From NCBI GenBank assembly GCA_026394395.1, contig JAPKYK010000001.1, positions 124,001 to 188,000 of the forward strand: DNA of 64,000 nucleotides. Direction: 5' to 3'. Positions within the stretch are counted from its first letter, which is position 1; each line of letters opens with the position of its first letter. This DNA comes from Methanomassiliicoccales archaeon (GTDB lineage: Archaea; Thermoplasmatota; Thermoplasmata; Methanomassiliicoccales; UBA472). The notes under the pieces were generated by a model, which had not been told where the DNA came from, did no database searches, and worked only from the letters and a program-made list of their open reading frames with translations. Shown here in pieces: positions 8,628-17,111 of the stretch. The position numbers and the translations under genes were made by a program.

Positions 8628-9295
8628 GAGCTGCGGAAGCGCTTCTTGAAAAGGAACTTCATGTTCTTCCAGCCGTCCTTCCAGCTGGATAACTTCACCT
8701 CGCCCACCCTCCGACGGTAGATGATGGGAGCCTCCTGGCTGCGGACCTTGCGGAACGCCTCTATCTTGATCTCCTCGGACATGGGCATGCCATCGTCGCT
8801 AAGGAGAAGGCGGTCCAGTATGTCCCGACGGAACACCCACATCCCGCTCTGTGAGTCCTTTATCCTAACGCCAAAGAACAGGTTCAGGGTGAAGGTCAAG
8901 GCGAAATTGCCCAGCCGGTGCTTGGAGCTCATGGCCCCCTTCTCCAGCTTGGCGAAGCGGTTGGTGGTGATGAACTCCAGGTCCTGGTCTATCAGCATCT
9001 TGTAGAGCTGCGGGATGTCCTCCGCCGGATAAGTGCAGTCCGCGTCCAAGGTGGCGATGACCTTGCCTCCGGCCCTCTCGAAGCCGGTCTTGTACGCCCG
9101 TCCATAGCCCCGGCGGGGCTCCTCGATGACCACCGCCCCCTTCTCCACGGCGATCTCCCGGGTGCGGTCCTTGGAATTGGTGTCCACGACCAGCACCTCG
9201 TGCTCGAATCCATTCAGGGCCTGGTGCACGCTGTCGATGACCTGCCCTATGGATTCCTCCTCGTTCATGGTGGGTATGATCACGCTGATGTCCAT
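8618..9295 (-). CDS. Family 2 glycosyltransferase, DPM1-like
   Basis: A 225-residue GT-A fold enzyme with VIIPTMNEEESIGQVI at the N terminus, the nucleotide-sugar-binding stretch VVDTNSKDRT, and LDADCTYPAED as the metal-binding DxD-like motif. The family includes dolichyl/polyprenyl-phosphate mannose or glucose synthases that load sugars on membrane lipids. No transmembrane tail is present, as in short soluble DPM1 forms; the C terminus is basic. It lies 46 bases downstream of a second family 2 glycosyltransferase on the same strand, so the two probably act together in surface glycan or glycolipid assembly; the sugar cannot be read from sequence. Confidence 0.85.
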   Translation of the reverse strand: MDISVIIPTMNEEESIGQVIDSVHQALNGFEHEVLVVDTNSKDRTREIAVEKGAVVIEEPRRGYGRAYKTGFERAGGKVIATLDADCTYPAEDIPQLYKMLIDQDLEFITTNRFAKLEKGAMSSKHRLGNFALTFTLNLFFGVRIKDSQSGMWVFRRDILDRLLLSDDGMPMSEEIKIEAFRKVRSQEAPIIYRRRVGEVKLSSWKDGWKNMKFLFKKRFRSSHK

Positions 9296-9341
9296 TTTGG
9301 TCCGGCCCCGACGTTATAACGAGAGGGGGCTAATAATGCTT

Positions 9342-10151
9342 TCAGGCCGGTGTTTTCTGTCCACCGCCGAAGAGCTTGAAGGCGATATAGCCCATCCAGG
9401 CGAATCCCAGTCTAAGGAAGGCCCAGAAGGTCATACGTTGACGGAACATTCTCAAGGGGTCGTACTTGGACCACAGGTTCCCGTGCTTCATGGTCAACTG
9501 TTTCCTTCCGACCCCGTTCCAAAAGGCCTGGTTGAAGAAACCGTAGACGGTCCCCCGGGTACGGTTGTAGATTATGGCCTTGGGATTGTGGACGATGTTG
9601 AAGCCGGCGTTGGTGGCCCTGATGTTAAAATCTACGTCCTCCGCGGTAATGAACCAGGGGTCCACACCGCCGATGGTCTCGAAGACCTGGCGGCGGAAGG
9701 CCAGATTGCATCCGGGCCAGGTGCAGTCGAATCCCTTGTTGTACAGTTCGACCCGGTCCAGCGTCTCCCAGGCGCTTAGGCCGATGTTGATGGACCTGCC
9801 CGCCACCATGTCCGCCCCTTTTTCCACGATACAGCGTCGTATCTCCTTGATCCAATTGGGATTGGCGATGCAGTCCCCGTCGGTCAGGGCGATGATGTCT
9901 GCCGTGGCCTTGCTCAGCCCAAAGTTCAGACTATCTCCCCTGGTCCGACCAGCCACGTAAAGGTGGACGAACGGGTAACGGGATTCGTACTCCTTGACGA
10001 TTTCCCGCGTGCGATCGGTGCTGCTGCCATCTACCAAAATGATCTCGACGGGGCTCTCCTGCACCACTAGGGAGTCTATGGCATCGGCTATATTGTCCTC
10101 CTCATTCCTGATCTTGAGGACGATGGAGACGAGCATCCCCCCTTTATCCAC
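9342..10151 (-). CDS. Family 2 glycosyltransferase
   Basis: A 269-residue GT-A enzyme: VSIVLKIRNEEDNI at the N terminus, VDGSSTDRT, the acidic ALTDGDCIANPNW site, and the acceptor-side motif FDCTWPGCNLAFRR followed by AEDVDFN, which resembles the ED catalytic-base region of GT2 enzymes. The last 40 residues are hydrophobic/aromatic and could be a membrane-associated helix. It heads a two-gene minus-strand unit with the DPM1-like gene. Upstream (to the right) is the structured intergenic gap before smc. Substrate unknown. Confidence 0.82.
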   Translation of the reverse strand: MDKGGMLVSIVLKIRNEEDNIADAIDSLVVQESPVEIILVDGSSTDRTREIVKEYESRYPFVHLYVAGRTRGDSLNFGLSKATADIIALTDGDCIANPNWIKEIRRCIVEKGADMVAGRSINIGLSAWETLDRVELYNKGFDCTWPGCNLAFRRQVFETIGGVDPWFITAEDVDFNIRATNAGFNIVHNPKAIIYNRTRGTVYGFFNQAFWNGVGRKQLTMKHGNLWSKYDPLRMFRQRMTFWAFLRLGFAWMGYIAFKLFGGGQKTPA

Positions 10152-10159
10152 ATTGCATG

Positions 10160-10453
10160 TATAAAAGTTCCCTGGCTCCGAAGTTCACAAGGACATGCGT
10201 TCTTACGCCTACAGACGGAGCCTCCGAAAGATGGTATTCGATTCGAGCCTCCGATTACCAAGATCCCGGCCATACCATCTGCTGTGAAAAGATTGGAGGA
10301 CCACGATCCTCCATAAGGTCGGTCTACACCGTCTGTCAGACATCCTGTCACACAAATCGTTCATATCGCGATTAATCCCTGGCCTTAGATTGTAATCTTC
10401 GATTTGCCTCATAATTACATGTGAAATCAAGGTTTCACATCAGGTAATTTTTT
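10160..10453 (+). ncRNA. Candidate structured non-coding RNA in the smc upstream gap
   Basis: The 450-base gap before smc has no credible ORF but contains nested perfect inverted repeats: ACAGACGG 10211-10218 with CCGTCTGT 10329-10336; AGATGGTAT 10229-10237 with ATACCATCT 10272-10280; TGGAGGA 10294-10300 with TCCTCCA 10307-10313. A TATA box (TATAAAAG, 10160-10167) lies upstream and a hairpin followed by six T closes it at 10453. Together these look like a plus-strand RNA of about 260 bases starting near 10190. It does not show motifs of RNase P or SRP RNA. It could instead be a leader of the minus-strand glycosyltransferase gene. Confidence 0.35.
10413..10453 (+). terminator. Hairpin and T6 closing the candidate RNA
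   Basis: AATTAC-ATGTGAAA (10413-10426) pairs with TTTCACAT (10433-10440) and, after a three-base bulge, GTAATT (10444-10449). The T-run 10448-10453 follows directly, giving a terminator in the plus orientation only. Confidence 0.45.
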
Positions 10454-10481
10454 CTCGCTGGACATCAATCCTTCGAGAATA

Positions 10482-10532
10482 AATTATATATATGCAACAT
10501 AATATACATTATATGTCCGACACATGTCGGAC
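10482..10532 (+). promoter_or_regulatory. smc promoter with 18-base inverted repeat at the start site
   Basis: A TATA-rich run (about 10482-10492) precedes a perfect inverted repeat, GTCCGACACATGTCGGAC, at 10515-10532 (8-base arms, 2-base centre). The repeat sits about 25-45 bases after the TATA run, over the expected transcription start, where archaeal repressors commonly bind. The regulator is not identifiable. Confidence 0.45.
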
Positions 10533-10552
10533 TCGTGATGGGATGCACTCGA

Positions 10553-10582
10553 GCGAAGGCGAGCAAGATAGAGCACCTTCGC
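10553..10582 (+). promoter_or_regulatory. Hairpin in the smc 5' leader
   Basis: GCGAAGG (10553-10559) pairs perfectly with CCTTCGC (10576-10582) across a 16-base loop, ending about 20 bases before the smc ATG and just ahead of the GGGGG ribosome-binding run near 10591. Confidence 0.35.
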
Positions 10583-10601
10583 ACTTCGTAGGGGGACTGG
10601 C

Positions 10602-13600
10602 ATGTACCTTAAGCAGATCGAGGTCGAGAACTTCAAGTCGTTCGGAAAGAAGCTGACCATACCAATGCTCAGCGGCTTTACCGCGGTCACCGGCCCCAAC
10701 GGATCGGGTAAGTCCAACATCGCCGACGCCATTCTTTTCGTCCTTGGTCCGAAGAGCTCCAAAGCCATCCGGGCCGGCAAGCTCTCTGACCTGATATTCA
10801 ACGGCGGTAACGCGAAAGCGCCCGCCAATCACACCCGCGTCTCCCTAGTGTTCGACAACGCCGATCGCACCATCCCCTTGGACGAGGACATCGTCAAGCT
10901 CACCAGGTATGTCAAGCTCTCCGATGCCGGGGAGGGCTACAACTCCTATTTCTACGTCAACGAACGAAAGTCCACCCTGACCGAGTTCGATTTTCTACTC
11001 TCCAGCGCCCGCATCAGCGCCGAGGGCTACAATCTGGTCCAGCAGGGCGACGTCACCCATATCGTGGAGATGTCCACCATAGATCGCCGGCGGGTGCTGG
11101 ACGAGATATCCGGTATCGCCAAGTTCGACGAGGAGATCCTGAAGGCCGAGGTGGAGAAGTGCTCGGCCCAGGACAACATAGACCGCATAGCCATCATCCT
11201 GGGCGAGCTGGACAAGCAGATCCGCCAGCTGGAGCAGGAGCGCGGTGCGGCCCTCAAGTACCTCGAGATGAGGGACCGGCTGTCCCTGGCCAAGGCCCGG
11301 CTTGCTCACAAGCGCAAGGAAGGGGCGGAGGCCGAGATACGCGGCATCAGCGAGCAGATCGCTTCCTATTCCAAGGAGATCGAGGCCCACAAGACCCGCA
11401 AGGCCGAACTAGAGTCCCAGATCAGGTCCATCGAGGACCTCTATCTCAAAAAAGAGAACGAACTTCAGGCCAAGGGAGGTGCTGAGTTCCAGCAGCTGAA
11501 GGAGAAGATGGACGGGCTGCGGGTGGACGTGGCCAGAGCATCGGACCTGCGCGAGAGGTCGACGGAACAGATGGGCGAGGTCCGTGACGAGATCAAGGCC
11601 CTGTCCGAAGAGCGGGACGCCCTACTGAAGGAAAAGCAGGGGCAGGAAGCGTCATTGGTCGCGACCAGCGCCGAACTGAAATCACTGGACGAAAAGGTCA
11701 AGAAACTGCAGCGCGACGAGGCCAAGCTGAAAGGGGAGCTCAGCTCCTACGACAGCGAGCTCTCGGCCCTGGAGAAAATCATCAAGGAAAAGGACCAGCA
11801 TATCCGTGAGAGGTCGGAGGCGCTGCACGTCAAGAAGCTAGAGAAGGAGCGCCTGGAGAGGCTGGCCCAGGACCTGGGGGCGGAACTGGAGGCGCTGCAC
11901 GCCGAACAGGAATCCGCCGATTTCGAGGTCAAGGACCTGGACTGGAGGGTAAAGGAGATAGGCAAGCAGGGCAAGGACTCCAGCGGGTCTCTCAAATCCA
12001 TGCAGGAGCAGTTCTATTCTAAGAAGAACCGGGAGACGCAGCTCACCAAGATGGCCGCCGAGCTGGAACAGGCGGTGCGCAACCTCACTCGGGAGTATAA
12101 TCACCTCAAGGCCGAAGAGGAGGCGGCGGTCAACGTCGCCCGCGGCTACAACCGTGCGGTCAAGGCCATCTTAGAGGCTAGGGACCGCAGCGAAATGAAG
12201 GGGATACACGGAACCATCGCCGAGCTGGCCGATGTCGACCCCAAGTACGAGGTTGCACTGAACGTAGCCGCCGGCGGCCGTATGCAGTCCATTATCGTCG
12301 AGGACGATGAGGTGGCCTCCAACGCCATCAACTACCTGAAGCGCAGCGATCTGGGACGGGCCACGTTCCTGCCGCTCAATAAGATGCTAGACGGCAAGCC
12401 CCGCGGCAAGGCCCTGCTAGCGGAGAAGGAAGCTGCTGGGTTCGCTATCGATCTTATAAAGTTCGACGAGCAGTACCGAGCCGCCTTCTGGTATGTGTTC
12501 GGGGACACGGTCGTGGTCGACACTTTACAAAAGGCAAGGCAGCTCATGGGCGGCGTGCGCCTAGTGACCGCCGGCGGCGAGCTCATCGAGGCCTCCGGGG
12601 CCATGGTCGGCGGAACGGTCGAGGGCAGCAAGCTCAAGTTCGGCTCTGGAAAGGGCAAGGCCGACGAGGTGGCCGAGGAGCTACGCAAGGCCACGGAGCA
12701 GGCCGACAAGGTCTCCACGGAACTGACGACGCTCCGGCAGGAGGTCATCGACCTGGAGTCGAAGATCCGCGAGATCAGCGGCTCGGACCGGGGCAAGGGT
12801 ATCGAGCTGGAAGGTCTGAAGAAGCAGCTGGCCGAGCAGAAGGTCCGTTCCAAGAGGGTGACAGAGGGCGCCGCGGCCAAGCAGACCGAGAAGGAAAGGG
12901 CGCTGTCCCAGACGGCGGAGCTCGGGCTACAAATCACCAAGATGGAAGGGGAGCTCACGAAACTGAGGGCGGAGCTGGAAGTCAGCACCAAGCGCCAGAT
13001 GGAGATCGCCCCCACCGAACTTTCACAGAAGCTGAGGGAGGCCCAGTCGACGCTCACCAGCATATCACAATCACTTTCAGAGAAGCGCACTGAGCACGAA
13101 TTCCTCAAGCTAAACGCCGAGGTCAGGGAAAGGCGCCTAAACGAGATGGCCGGGCAGGAGGAGCAGTTCAAGGAGAAGCTGCGCCTGTTGGACGCCCAGG
13201 GCAAAGGGGCCGGGGAGAAGGAGAACCGGTCCAAGGTGGAACTGGCCGCCCTGAAGAAGATCGAGGACTCCATGGGCAAGGAGATCACCGCCCTGCGGGA
13301 CGAGAAAGAGAAGCTCCTGAGACAAAAGGGACAGGCCCTGGCCGACCGGGAGAAGGTGGCCGTGAAGCTGGAGACCTCTAATGACTTCCTCATTGGGCTG
13401 AACACCAAGAAGACCTTGGGCGAGGAGAAGCTCCGGGAACTGGTCCAGGAGATCGCCCAGCATAATCTGGCGGTGAGCTACCCGCTACCGTCCCTGGACG
13501 ACATCCATTCGGAGATGGTGCTGTGCGAGAACTCCCTTAACGGCATGGGCGCGGTCAACCTGCGCTCCATCGAGGATTACGATGAGAAGAAGGCCAGGCA

Positions 13601-14201
13601 CGTCGAGCTGCGCGGGGAGACCAAGCGGCTCGAGGACCAGAGGGACCAGCTGGTGGCGCTGACCGACCAGCTGAACGAGAAAAAGAAGGTCAACCTGGTC
13701 CAGGTGTATGACGCCGTCAACGCCAACTTCCGCCGGGTGTACGCCGAGCTCTCCGGGGGCGGAGAGGCGGAGCTGCTGCTGGAGAACCCGCAGGAGCCCT
13801 TCCAGGGCGGACTAGTCATCAAGGCCCGGCCGCGCAACGGCAAGGTACTGAGATTGGAGGCGCTGAGCGGAGGGGAGAAGAGCCTGACCGCACTGGCCTT
13901 CATCTTCGCCCTGCAGGAGTGGCAACCGTCGCCGTTCTACCTGCTGGACGAGGTCGATATGTTCCTGGACGCGGTCAACGCCGAGATGGTGGCCAACCGG
14001 GTCAAGAAGAGCAGCACCACCGCCCAGTTCGTGCAGATATCCCTGAGGAAGGTCACCCTGAACAAGGCTGACCACATAATCGGGGTGACCAAGCCGGCTG
14101 GCGGCATTTCCAACATCATTTTCAAGCCGAACATCGGCGACCTGAGCGAGCTGGAGAAGGACATAGAACTGCCTGAGGATAAGGTCAAGAGGGATGGGTA
14201 A
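10602..14201 (+). CDS. smc: Chromosome segregation ATPase SMC
   Basis: The 1199-residue product has full SMC architecture: N-terminal Walker A GPNGSGKSN near residue 32, long coiled coil, hinge around residues 520-660 (IHGTIAELADVD, GRATFLPL), second coiled coil, then the ABC signature ALSGGEKSLTAL and Walker B FYLLDEVDMFLD. SMC dimers entrap and compact DNA with the ScpA kleisin and ScpB. Its TAA overlaps the scpA ATG (TAATG), so the complete condensin is one operon. The leader carries an inverted repeat and a hairpin that may regulate it. Length is typical. Confidence 0.97.
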   Translation: MYLKQIEVENFKSFGKKLTIPMLSGFTAVTGPNGSGKSNIADAILFVLGPKSSKAIRAGKLSDLIFNGGNAKAPANHTRVSLVFDNADRTIPLDEDIVKLTRYVKLSDAGEGYNSYFYVNERKSTLTEFDFLLSSARISAEGYNLVQQGDVTHIVEMSTIDRRRVLDEISGIAKFDEEILKAEVEKCSAQDNIDRIAIILGELDKQIRQLEQERGAALKYLEMRDRLSLAKARLAHKRKEGAEAEIRGISEQIASYSKEIEAHKTRKAELESQIRSIEDLYLKKENELQAKGGAEFQQLKEKMDGLRVDVARASDLRERSTEQMGEVRDEIKALSEERDALLKEKQGQEASLVATSAELKSLDEKVKKLQRDEAKLKGELSSYDSELSALEKIIKEKDQHIRERSEALHVKKLEKERLERLAQDLGAELEALHAEQESADFEVKDLDWRVKEIGKQGKDSSGSLKSMQEQFYSKKNRETQLTKMAAELEQAVRNLTREYNHLKAEEEAAVNVARGYNRAVKAILEARDRSEMKGIHGTIAELADVDPKYEVALNVAAGGRMQSIIVEDDEVASNAINYLKRSDLGRATFLPLNKMLDGKPRGKALLAEKEAAGFAIDLIKFDEQYRAAFWYVFGDTVVVDTLQKARQLMGGVRLVTAGGELIEASGAMVGGTVEGSKLKFGSGKGKADEVAEELRKATEQADKVSTELTTLRQEVIDLESKIREISGSDRGKGIELEGLKKQLAEQKVRSKRVTEGAAAKQTEKERALSQTAELGLQITKMEGELTKLRAELEVSTKRQMEIAPTELSQKLREAQSTLTSISQSLSEKRTEHEFLKLNAEVRERRLNEMAGQEEQFKEKLRLLDAQGKGAGEKENRSKVELAALKKIEDSMGKEITALRDEKEKLLRQKGQALADREKVAVKLETSNDFLIGLNTKKTLGEEKLRELVQEIAQHNLAVSYPLPSLDDIHSEMVLCENSLNGMGAVNLRSIEDYDEKKARHVELRGETKRLEDQRDQLVALTDQLNEKKKVNLVQVYDAVNANFRRVYAELSGGGEAELLLENPQEPFQGGLVIKARPRNGKVLRLEALSGGEKSLTALAFIFALQEWQPSPFYLLDEVDMFLDAVNAEMVANRVKKSSTTAQFVQISLRKVTLNKADHIIGVTKPAGGISNIIFKPNIGDLSELEKDIELPEDKVKRDG

Positions 14202-15112
14202 TGACAGAGGTTGGGAGCTTGGACAACGTGATGGGACATCTGATGTTCCACAAGGCATTGATCGACGAGGGGCGGGGAGCGGAGAAGATCAACCGCTACC
14301 TGGGGCTATTGCGCTCGGCCGAGGACGAGCACCAGTTCGCCGGCCGCGAGCCGCTGGACCGTTCGTTGCAGTTAGTGTTCGAGCTGGTCCTGAGCAACGA
14401 CCTGGACCCCTGGGACGTGGACCTGATGAAGTTCGCCAAGCTCTACGGGCAGAGGATGAAGACCGAGGAGGTCGATTTCATCGTGGCCGGCAAGCTCATG
14501 CACATGGCCTGGAGCATACTGCACATGCAGTCCCGCGAGGTGCTAGTGCTCAACGACAACCGCCGCGATGAGCTGTTCTGCGCCGACTGGGACCTGGACG
14601 CCATGGACCAGTTCGTGGAGCACCCCCAGCCGGACGTCGACCTGAACGTTCCGGAGAACGTGGAGCTCACCGAGGTGATAAGGCACCGCTGCACGCGGCC
14701 GGTCGCGCTCATCGACCTGCTCGAGGCCTTCGAGACCGCCCAGCAGGAAGTGGAGGTATCCTTGAACCGCCAGAGGGTCCGGGAGCAGCTGCTCAAGGCC
14801 CAGGAAAGGTTCGACGGCAAGAGCCACAACGACAACCAGGAGAAGGACGTCGCTGAAACATGGGAGAGGATAATGCGCTGCGGCAACGGCCCCATGGCCC
14901 TGGAGGACCTGTTCGAGGGGGACAAAGAGGACTGCATCAAGGTTTTTGTATCGCTGCTGTTCCTGGCCCGTAACGGCAAGATATCGCTGTGGCAGGAAGA
15001 GCTTCCCTATGGCCAAATATTCCTGGAGATCAAGCTGCCCTGGGAGATCGGCCAGCTGGTGGACGGTCAGGAGGCCCAGCTCCCGGTGGCCCACGCCCAG
15101 ATGGTGATGTGA
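14201..15112 (+). CDS. scpA: Segregation and condensation protein A (kleisin)
   Basis: A 303-residue kleisin bridging the SMC heads. The N-terminal portion carries the ScpA pattern PLDRSLQLVFELVLSNDLDPWDVDLMKFAKLY (given here only as reference residues about 45-75), followed by VDFIVAGKLMHMAWSILHMQS. The C-terminal part (about 215-303) is the winged-helix-like region that contacts the SMC cap, with FVSLLFLARNGKISLWQ. It overlaps smc by one base and scpB follows two bases after its stop. Confidence 0.93.
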   Translation: MTEVGSLDNVMGHLMFHKALIDEGRGAEKINRYLGLLRSAEDEHQFAGREPLDRSLQLVFELVLSNDLDPWDVDLMKFAKLYGQRMKTEEVDFIVAGKLMHMAWSILHMQSREVLVLNDNRRDELFCADWDLDAMDQFVEHPQPDVDLNVPENVELTEVIRHRCTRPVALIDLLEAFETAQQEVEVSLNRQRVREQLLKAQERFDGKSHNDNQEKDVAETWERIMRCGNGPMALEDLFEGDKEDCIKVFVSLLFLARNGKISLWQEELPYGQIFLEIKLPWEIGQLVDGQEAQLPVAHAQMVM

Positions 15113-15113
15113 A

Positions 15114-15602
15114 GTGGACCGTGCGGTGGAGGCCGTGCTGTTCGCCGCGTCCCAGCCCCTCCGGGCCAGTGACATCTCTGACATGTGCGGTCTAGGACCC
15201 GACGCCGTGCGCAAGGAACTGAGGCACCTGGAAAAGGAGTACGAAACGCGAGACTCGGCCATCCAGGTGGTCAAGATCGGGCAGAGATACTCCCTGCAGC
15301 TGCGCCCCGAGTACAATCACTACGCCTTGCCATTCGCTGAACAGGATATATCGACCGAAGTGCTCAAGACCGCGGCCATCATCGCCTACAACCAGCCGAT
15401 TTTACAAAGCGACCTGGCCAAGATGCTCGGCTCCGGCGTATACGAAAGGGTGAAGGAGCTCAGACAGATGGGCCTGGTCACCGGCAAGCACGCGGGGCAG
15501 TCCCTACTGCTCAGCACCACCCGGGAGTTCTCGGAGAAGTTCGGCCTGGGGACCAAGAAGGAAGAGATAAAGGAGTGGATGGAATCAAAGTTCAAACAGT
15601 AG
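15114..15602 (+). CDS. scpB: Segregation and condensation protein B
   Basis: The winged-helix partner of the SMC-ScpA complex, 162 residues starting with GTG at 15114. The pattern AVEAVLFAASQPLRASDI at the N terminus and LKTAAIIAYNQPILQSDL plus GLVTGKHAGQSLLLSTT are family signatures; two winged-helix domains fill the chain. It lies two bases after scpA. Its last 28 bases overlap a small downstream ORF in another frame. Confidence 0.93.
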   Translation: MDRAVEAVLFAASQPLRASDISDMCGLGPDAVRKELRHLEKEYETRDSAIQVVKIGQRYSLQLRPEYNHYALPFAEQDISTEVLKTAAIIAYNQPILQSDLAKMLGSGVYERVKELRQMGLVTGKHAGQSLLLSTTREFSEKFGLGTKKEEIKEWMESKFKQ

Positions 15603-15784
15603 GCCCGACGGCCCTTGACGGATGGGCCATAACCCGCATTCCCCCGGAAACGACGACCTTTTCCTGGTCCACAGGGAGGAAGGTCAACCTGGTGGGCGTA
15701 TCCGACGTAATCCTCGAAGAGGACTTCGTGGGTTACGCCCGCCAAGACCCCTCCGACTCCTGGATTCTGTCCCTGAAGCAGTGA
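15575..15784 (+). CDS. Small hypothetical protein overlapping scpB
   Basis: A 69-residue ORF begins inside the end of scpB, with AAGGAG just ahead of its ATG, and fills the gap to the Sm-like gene. I recognise no family. The sequence looks globular, with a beta-rich pattern (VQTVGPTALDGWAITRI, RKVNLVGVSDVI) and an aromatic C terminus. Because it is the only good ORF in the 240-base gap and is positioned for translational coupling it may be real; a competing frame at 15622-15807 looks less protein-like. Confidence 0.4.
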   Translation: MDGIKVQTVGPTALDGWAITRIPPETTTFSWSTGRKVNLVGVSDVILEEDFVGYARQDPSDSWILSLKQ

Positions 15785-15840
15785 TGGCCGCACCCGAAAA
15801 GGTTTAAATCTAAGGGTACGATGACTACGGAAGTGATAAC

Positions 15841-16056
15841 ATGGTAATGCCTCTAGCGCTCATGGAGAAAACCCTGAACAAGAAGGTATCCCTCCTGCTC
15901 AAGGACAACCGCGTCTTGGAAGGGAAGCTCACCGGTTACGATGAGTACATGAACATGGTCCTAGAGGAGACCGAGGAGCGCAACGCGGACCAGGTCCGGC
16001 GGTTGGGCGTCGTGATCCTGCGGGGCAACAACGTCGTGAGCATTGCCCCCCTCTGA
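15841..16056 (+). CDS. Sm-like archaeal protein (LSm)
   Basis: An RNA-binding ring-forming protein of 71 residues with both Sm motifs: VSLLLKDNRVLEGKLTGYDEYMNMVLEE (residues about 16-43, Sm1) and VVILRGNNVVSI (Sm2). Archaeal LSm rings bind U-rich RNA and take part in RNA processing. A TATA-like TTTAAAT lies at 15803-15809. The nucleotidyltransferase gene starts nine bases after its stop. Confidence 0.95.
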   Translation: MVMPLALMEKTLNKKVSLLLKDNRVLEGKLTGYDEYMNMVLEETEERNADQVRRLGVVILRGNNVVSIAPL

Positions 16057-16065
16057 TAACTTTTC

Positions 16066-17025
16066 ATGAAAGCACTGATCCTGGCCGGGGGCATGGGCAC
16101 CCGGCTAAGGCCATTGACCTTCTCCATTCCCAAACCCATCGTACCGTTGCTCGGCAAGCCGCTGGTCATGCACATAATCGATTCGCTGCCAGCGGAGGTG
16201 GACACGGTCGTACTGGCCGTCAGCTACATGAAGGAGACCCTGGAAGACCATTTCCGTCAACACGACTACGGCCGTCAGGTCATTCTGGTCAATGAAGAGG
16301 AGCCCCTGGGCACGGGAGGCGCCATACGCAACGTCCGGAAACACCTGGACGGCGAGTTCTTGTGCTTCAACGGGGACATAATCAGCTCCCTGGACATCGA
16401 CGCCTTCCTTCGCTTCCACCGACGGATGGGGGGGATCGGCACCATAGCGCTGTGGCAGGTGCCGGACCCCTCCGCCTTCGGGGTGATAAGGATGCAGGGA
16501 GAGCGCATCGTGGACTTCCAGGAGAAGCCGGCGCCGGGAACTGCAGCCTCGGACCTGATCAACGCCGGGATCTACGCGTTCGAACCGGAGATACTGGACC
16601 ATATCGGCGAAGGTGTCATTTCCTTGGAACGGGCTGTGTTCCCCCGGGTGCTGGAGCAGGGCTTGTTCGGATACAGGTTCTCCGGTCACTGGGTGGATTG
16701 CGGGACGTCGGAGAGCTACCTGACCGCCCAGTCAGTGCTCATCGATCACGGTCATAATCTTCACCGGCCAGCGTCCGAGACAGGTTCGGAGGTAAGGGGA
16801 CAGAACCATCTGGACGGTGTGAAGCTCGAAGGATGCGTGGTCGGGCCGCATGTCTGCGCTCAACCTCGCTCCGCCATAATGTCCGGTTCGACCGTCGACC
16901 GCTCCACGCTCATGGAGGGAGCCATCGTGGGCAAGGGATGTCGTGTCCACAACTGCATACTGGGGCCTGGAACGGTGATCGAGGACGGCGCGGTCGTGGA
17001 GGACAAGGTACTGATCGGTCATTGA
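16066..17025 (+). CDS. Sugar-1-phosphate nucleotidyltransferase with short beta-helix
   Basis: A 319-residue enzyme that couples a sugar 1-phosphate to a nucleotide. The N-terminal catalytic domain has LILAGGMGTRLRPLT (nucleotide binding), FSIPKPIVPLLGKP, EEPLGTGGA, FNGDII (metal-binding Asp) and FQEKPAPG. Residues about 245-319 are hexapeptide repeats of a left-handed beta-helix (VVGPHV, AIVGKGC, VIEDGAVVEDKV). The family covers mannose-1-phosphate guanylyltransferases and glucose-1-phosphate thymidylyltransferases; the sugar is not decidable. The adjacent phosphohexomutase would supply the sugar 1-phosphate. Confidence 0.88.
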   Translation: MKALILAGGMGTRLRPLTFSIPKPIVPLLGKPLVMHIIDSLPAEVDTVVLAVSYMKETLEDHFRQHDYGRQVILVNEEEPLGTGGAIRNVRKHLDGEFLCFNGDIISSLDIDAFLRFHRRMGGIGTIALWQVPDPSAFGVIRMQGERIVDFQEKPAPGTAASDLINAGIYAFEPEILDHIGEGVISLERAVFPRVLEQGLFGYRFSGHWVDCGTSESYLTAQSVLIDHGHNLHRPASETGSEVRGQNHLDGVKLEGCVVGPHVCAQPRSAIMSGSTVDRSTLMEGAIVGKGCRVHNCILGPGTVIEDGAVVEDKVLIGH

Positions 17026-17082
17026 GGCGGCGTTCAGAAAAACGCACACTAGGTTTAAATGCCAGCTAACTTTTCCTAAACC

Positions 17083-17090
17083 ATATAAAA
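17083..17090 (+). promoter_or_regulatory. TATA box for the phosphohexomutase gene
   Basis: ATATAAAA, centred about 25 bases before the ATG at 17112, suggesting a leaderless or nearly leaderless message separate from the upstream nucleotidyltransferase. Confidence 0.5.
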
Positions 17091-17111
17091 GGGACCGGCC
17101 AAAGTGATACG

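Noticed and set aside
10157-10430. Small ORFs of 72-87 codons in the smc upstream gap
   Set aside because: No ribosome-binding sites or familiar patterns, and the region is better explained by nested inverted repeats.
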